From assembly GCA_029259935.1 (NCBI GenBank), contig JAJDEH010000377.1:1-17703 (forward strand): a DNA stretch of 17,703 nucleotides. The letters run 5' to 3'. This document shows positions 15,563-17,703 of this stretch, one piece after another. How positions within the stretch are numbered: the first letter of the stretch is position 1; the number at the start of each line of letters is the position of its first letter. The notes under the pieces are model-generated. The model saw only the letters and a list, made by a program, of their open reading frames with translations, did no database searches and had not been told where the DNA came from. The stretch comes from Planctomycetota bacterium (GTDB lineage: Bacteria > Planctomycetota > Planctomycetia > Pirellulales > Pirellulaceae). Position numbers and translations under genes: made by a program.

Positions 15563-16591
15563 ATGGCGCAATCGTCGCCTCGTGGCGAGCGAGGACTGTC
15601 ACGTAAAAAGAAGCTGCTCTTCGCGGCGGTAACTCTGTTGGTCGCGATCGTCGGCGCGGAATTGGCCGCGCGAGTCGTGGTTACGAAGTATCGGGGGCCG
15701 CTGTTCTACCGCGTCGACCGCACGCTGGGATATGCACCTCGCCCGGGAATGAACGTCACGCGCCGAAATCACGGCTACGACTGGCAGTGCTCGACGGATG
15801 CGTGGGGGCGGCGAACCGTCACCAACCCGTCGCCGGACGATGCGCCGAAGGTCGTGCTATTGGGCGATTCTTTTATCTTTGGCGAAGCGGTCGACGACGC
15901 CGAAACACTGGCCCAAGTTCTGGCTGATCGAGGATTTCATATCGTCAATCTTGCCGTCACCGGCCATGGCCCGCATCAGCAGTTGCTCGCCCTGCGGCGT
16001 TACGTGGAAGGGGGCGGATCCGCCGACTGGGTGCTGACGTTTGCGTACACTAACGACGCCGAGGATGTCGTGGCGACCTATCAGTCGATGCATCATCGCC
16101 CGACGGCTTCCCTACGCAACGCGCGGTTACATCTCGATTCGTTTGAGCCTCCCGTCACCGAATATCTGGCCGACTATTGTTACTTGTTCGCTCTTTCGCG
16201 AGCTGCGTTCTTCAACGCGCCGGTCAGGAAAGACGGAGACGGCCCCGCCATCGTAGCCGCCTGTTTGCAAGAGATCGAATTAGCAGCCGCGGCAACCGGA
16301 GCGACCCCGCTGTTCTTCTTTCACGATGCGCTGCATCCAGACGACATCCGGCCCTTGGTCCAGGCGGCCCATTCGGCCGGATTGTCCCACGTCGATTTGT
16401 CTCCGCGATTGAGCGAGCAAATCGACGCGGGGCAGCAGATCATTTGTGCCGACGAAATCCATTGGAACCGAGCCGGCAGCGAGATCGTGGCCGACGCGGT
16501 CCAGGAACAAATGAAAAGCAGTCAGTTCCTCACAACGCAATTTGAAGCGAGAGACGACCCGCCGCCGCGGAATTTTTTCAGCGACAAGTGA
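15563..16591 (+). CDS. SGNH/GDSL-type hydrolase or O-acetyltransferase-like protein, membrane-anchored
   Basis: A 342-aa protein with a basic N-terminus and one TM helix (about 17-40), so the catalytic domain should lie outside the cytoplasmic membrane. VVLLGDSFIFGEAVDD (97-112) is the SGNH block I with nucleophile Ser103. NLAVTGHGPHQQ (129-140) supplies the block II glycine, FAYTND (160-165) offers Asn164, and CADEIHWNRAG (295-305) carries the block V Asp297/His300 pair. Such domains remove or transfer acyl groups on polysaccharides, as in alginate-acetylation proteins. Start ATG 15563 has GGTGA a few bases upstream. It follows the FemAB-like gene after 100 nt with no evident terminator. The gap shows only a weak GTCCCG/CGGGAC pairing. 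A role in editing the glycan made by the cluster is inferred from position. Confidence 0.87.
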   Translation: MAQSSPRGERGLSRKKKLLFAAVTLLVAIVGAELAARVVVTKYRGPLFYRVDRTLGYAPRPGMNVTRRNHGYDWQCSTDAWGRRTVTNPSPDDAPKVVLLGDSFIFGEAVDDAETLAQVLADRGFHIVNLAVTGHGPHQQLLALRRYVEGGGSADWVLTFAYTNDAEDVVATYQSMHHRPTASLRNARLHLDSFEPPVTEYLADYCYLFALSRAAFFNAPVRKDGDGPAIVAACLQEIELAAAATGATPLFFFHDALHPDDIRPLVQAAHSAGLSHVDLSPRLSEQIDAGQQIICADEIHWNRAGSEIVADAVQEQMKSSQFLTTQFEARDDPPPRNFFSDK

Positions 16592-16658
16592 AACCGTGGG
16601 ACTCCATTTTCCTGGGTGCGCGCAAAGCCGCTTCACTGGTTACCAAAGTTGCCCCAAA

Positions 16659-17594
16659 ATGCAACAACTCTCATCCATCGAGAATCCGAGAGTCATCTTC
16701 CTGGGAGTGGGAGAGTTGGGCGCGGCGTGCTTGAGGGGGCTGATCGCGTCCCGCTTCCGGCCGTTACTGGTGCTGACCACACCGGTCGACCGACTAGCTG
16801 CCCCCGTCGAACTGGTTTGCCGTCAGGCCGAGATTGCATGTCTACGTCCACATTCAATCAACAGCGCGGAAGTGAAGGAGCACATCTCATTGCGGAACCC
16901 CGACCTGGGAATCCTCGGCGGGTTTGGAGAGATCCTTCGGCCTCGGATCTTCTCGATTCCCCGTTTCGGGTTTATCAATCTCCACTTGAGCTTGCTTCCC
17001 CATTATCGCGGTCCCCGGCCGTGGAAATGGGCGATTGCGCGAGGTGAGACGGTCACCGGCGTGACGGTCCACCGGGTCGCGAAACAGATCGATCGCGGCG
17101 CGATCATCGCGCAAGAGTCGGTCAGCATTTCGCGAACCGACGACGCCGATTCTCTGTTTAAAAAACTGGTCGCGGTGGCACCCGCTCATCTGTTGCAATC
17201 GGCGGAGGGCATGCTGAGCGGCCGCCTGGTGGCCATTGAACAAGATCCCAATGCTGGTTCCTACTTTACCGGCCCCTTGCCTGAAGATGCCTGCATTGCT
17301 TGGCATTGGCCGGCGCGCCGCATTTGCAATTTGATCCGCGGATTTGCTCCTTGGCCTGGCGGGCGGTGTCGGCTGGACGGCCACGTAGTACGCCTTGCCT
17401 GTGCGTCGCTGGAAGAGACAGCGTCGACAGCGGAACCCGGAACCGTCCTTTCCATTTCAAATCAGGGAACGGCCCGCGTTTCAGCGGTCGACGGCGTACT
17501 GCACTTTCCCAATGTGATTGACGAGCGCGGCAATGACCGATTGAACCTGTGTGTCGGCCAGCGGTTTTCGGACCTCAACGCGCTGGGGGAATGA
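16659..17594 (+). CDS. Formyltransferase of the Fmt/ArnA family, probably a sugar N-formyltransferase
   Basis: A 311-aa enzyme using N10-formyltetrahydrofolate. The catalytic triad is visible as Asn107 and His109 in FINLHLSLLPHYRG (105-118) and Asp145 in QIDRG (143-147); the spacing of 2 and 36 residues matches ArnA Asn102/His104/Asp140. TGVTVHRV (133-140) is also conserved. A C-terminal OB-like domain follows IRGFAPWPGG (226-235), as in methionyl-tRNA formyltransferase. The N-terminus VIFLGVGELGAACLRGL (12-28) lacks the usual GTPxFA motif of Fmt, which favours a sugar substrate. The frame extends upstream to 16542, inside the preceding gene; ATG 16659 is chosen from family alignment, with no clear ribosome site. 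Position at the end of a glycan cluster supports N-formylation of an amino sugar, though an Fmt role is not excluded. Confidence 0.83.
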   Translation: MQQLSSIENPRVIFLGVGELGAACLRGLIASRFRPLLVLTTPVDRLAAPVELVCRQAEIACLRPHSINSAEVKEHISLRNPDLGILGGFGEILRPRIFSIPRFGFINLHLSLLPHYRGPRPWKWAIARGETVTGVTVHRVAKQIDRGAIIAQESVSISRTDDADSLFKKLVAVAPAHLLQSAEGMLSGRLVAIEQDPNAGSYFTGPLPEDACIAWHWPARRICNLIRGFAPWPGGRCRLDGHVVRLACASLEETASTAEPGTVLSISNQGTARVSAVDGVLHFPNVIDERGNDRLNLCVGQRFSDLNALGE

Positions 17595-17609
17595 TCGGCG
17601 TCACGCGTT

Positions 17610-17703
17610 TCACTCTCGATGTTGAAAGAGGATGTTCGCCATAATTGCTTCCACCGTGGCGGCCGCTTTGTCGTGTTGATGGGCCACCGCGAGTAATCGG
17701 TCG
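17610..17703 (-). CDS. C-terminal fragment of an unidentified convergent gene
   Basis: On the minus strand, a frame open to the window edge encodes about 30 residues beginning DRLLAVAHQHDKAAATVEAI, ending in FQHRE at a TGA (17610-17612). The helix-like composition and the position 15 nt past the formyltransferase stop fit the tail of a real convergent gene. It is too short to name a family; a glycosyltransferase would fit the neighbourhood but this is a guess. Confidence 0.4.
   Translation of the reverse strand, partial: DRLLAVAHQHDKAAATVEAIMANILFQHRE

Noticed and set aside
16542..16658. N-terminal extension of the formyltransferase
   Set aside because: It lies partly inside the SGNH gene and precedes the first strand of the family fold; ATG 16659 fits better.

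Overview
The window looks like a chromosomal segment of a planctomycete, probably of the Pirellulales type. This is judged from gene content only: a squalene-cyclase-like toroid protein with a long disordered N-terminus, several tatA paralogues, a zinc-ribbon/TM/hydrolase protein, a Tat-exported Gfo/Idh/MocA oxidoreductase beside a TIM-barrel sugar isomerase, and a membrane Ser/Thr kinase with a DFN motif. Base composition is moderately GC-rich and Shine-Dalgarno sites are often weak. No tRNA, rRNA, CRISPR array, IS element or integrase was seen.

Layout. (1) 1-1592 (+): 3' part of a prenyltransferase/squalene-oxidase-repeat protein. (2) 1660-2811 (+): a good sigma70-like promoter, a palindrome, then three tandem tatA genes (63, 102 and 50 aa) with no tatC. 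The spacer between the second and third tatA is packed with stem-loops, including an almost perfect 53-nt inverted repeat. (3) 2921-4255 (-): zinc ribbon - proline-rich linker - TM - alpha/beta hydrolase, convergent with the tat genes. (4) 4577-6909 (+): a two-gene unit of a sugar phosphate isomerase/epimerase-like protein and a Tat-signal-bearing Gfo/Idh/MocA oxidoreductase. (5) 10186-6930 (-): a MoaD/ThiS-like protein, a large membrane Ser/Thr kinase and a FlaR-like P-loop kinase, in that transcription order. (6) 10337-17594 (+): a surface-glycan cluster with a Wzz/BY-kinase chain-length protein, a PglC-type phosphoglycosyl transferase, an ATP-grasp ligase, a FemAB/GNAT-like acyltransferase, an SGNH hydrolase/acyltransferase and a formyltransferase. 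The last ~95 bases hold the probable C-terminal end of a convergent minus-strand gene.

How they may work together. Region 6 is the most interesting part. pglC, ATP-grasp and FemAB-like genes overlap by 8 and 11 nt, so they are probably translationally coupled. The initiating transferase resembles PglC, which in known systems loads a trideoxy amino sugar onto undecaprenyl phosphate. ATP-grasp, FemAB/GNAT and formyltransferase enzymes can all acylate amines. My inference is that the cluster builds a lipid-linked amino sugar or short glycan whose amine is capped by an amide or formyl group, then assembles it under a Wzz/BY-kinase that lacks the usual tyrosine tail. Neisseria PglB2, a fusion of a phosphoglycosyl transferase with an ATP-grasp domain, is the closest precedent I know. 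No glycosyltransferase, flippase, polymerase or aminotransferase lies inside the window, so the pathway must continue elsewhere.
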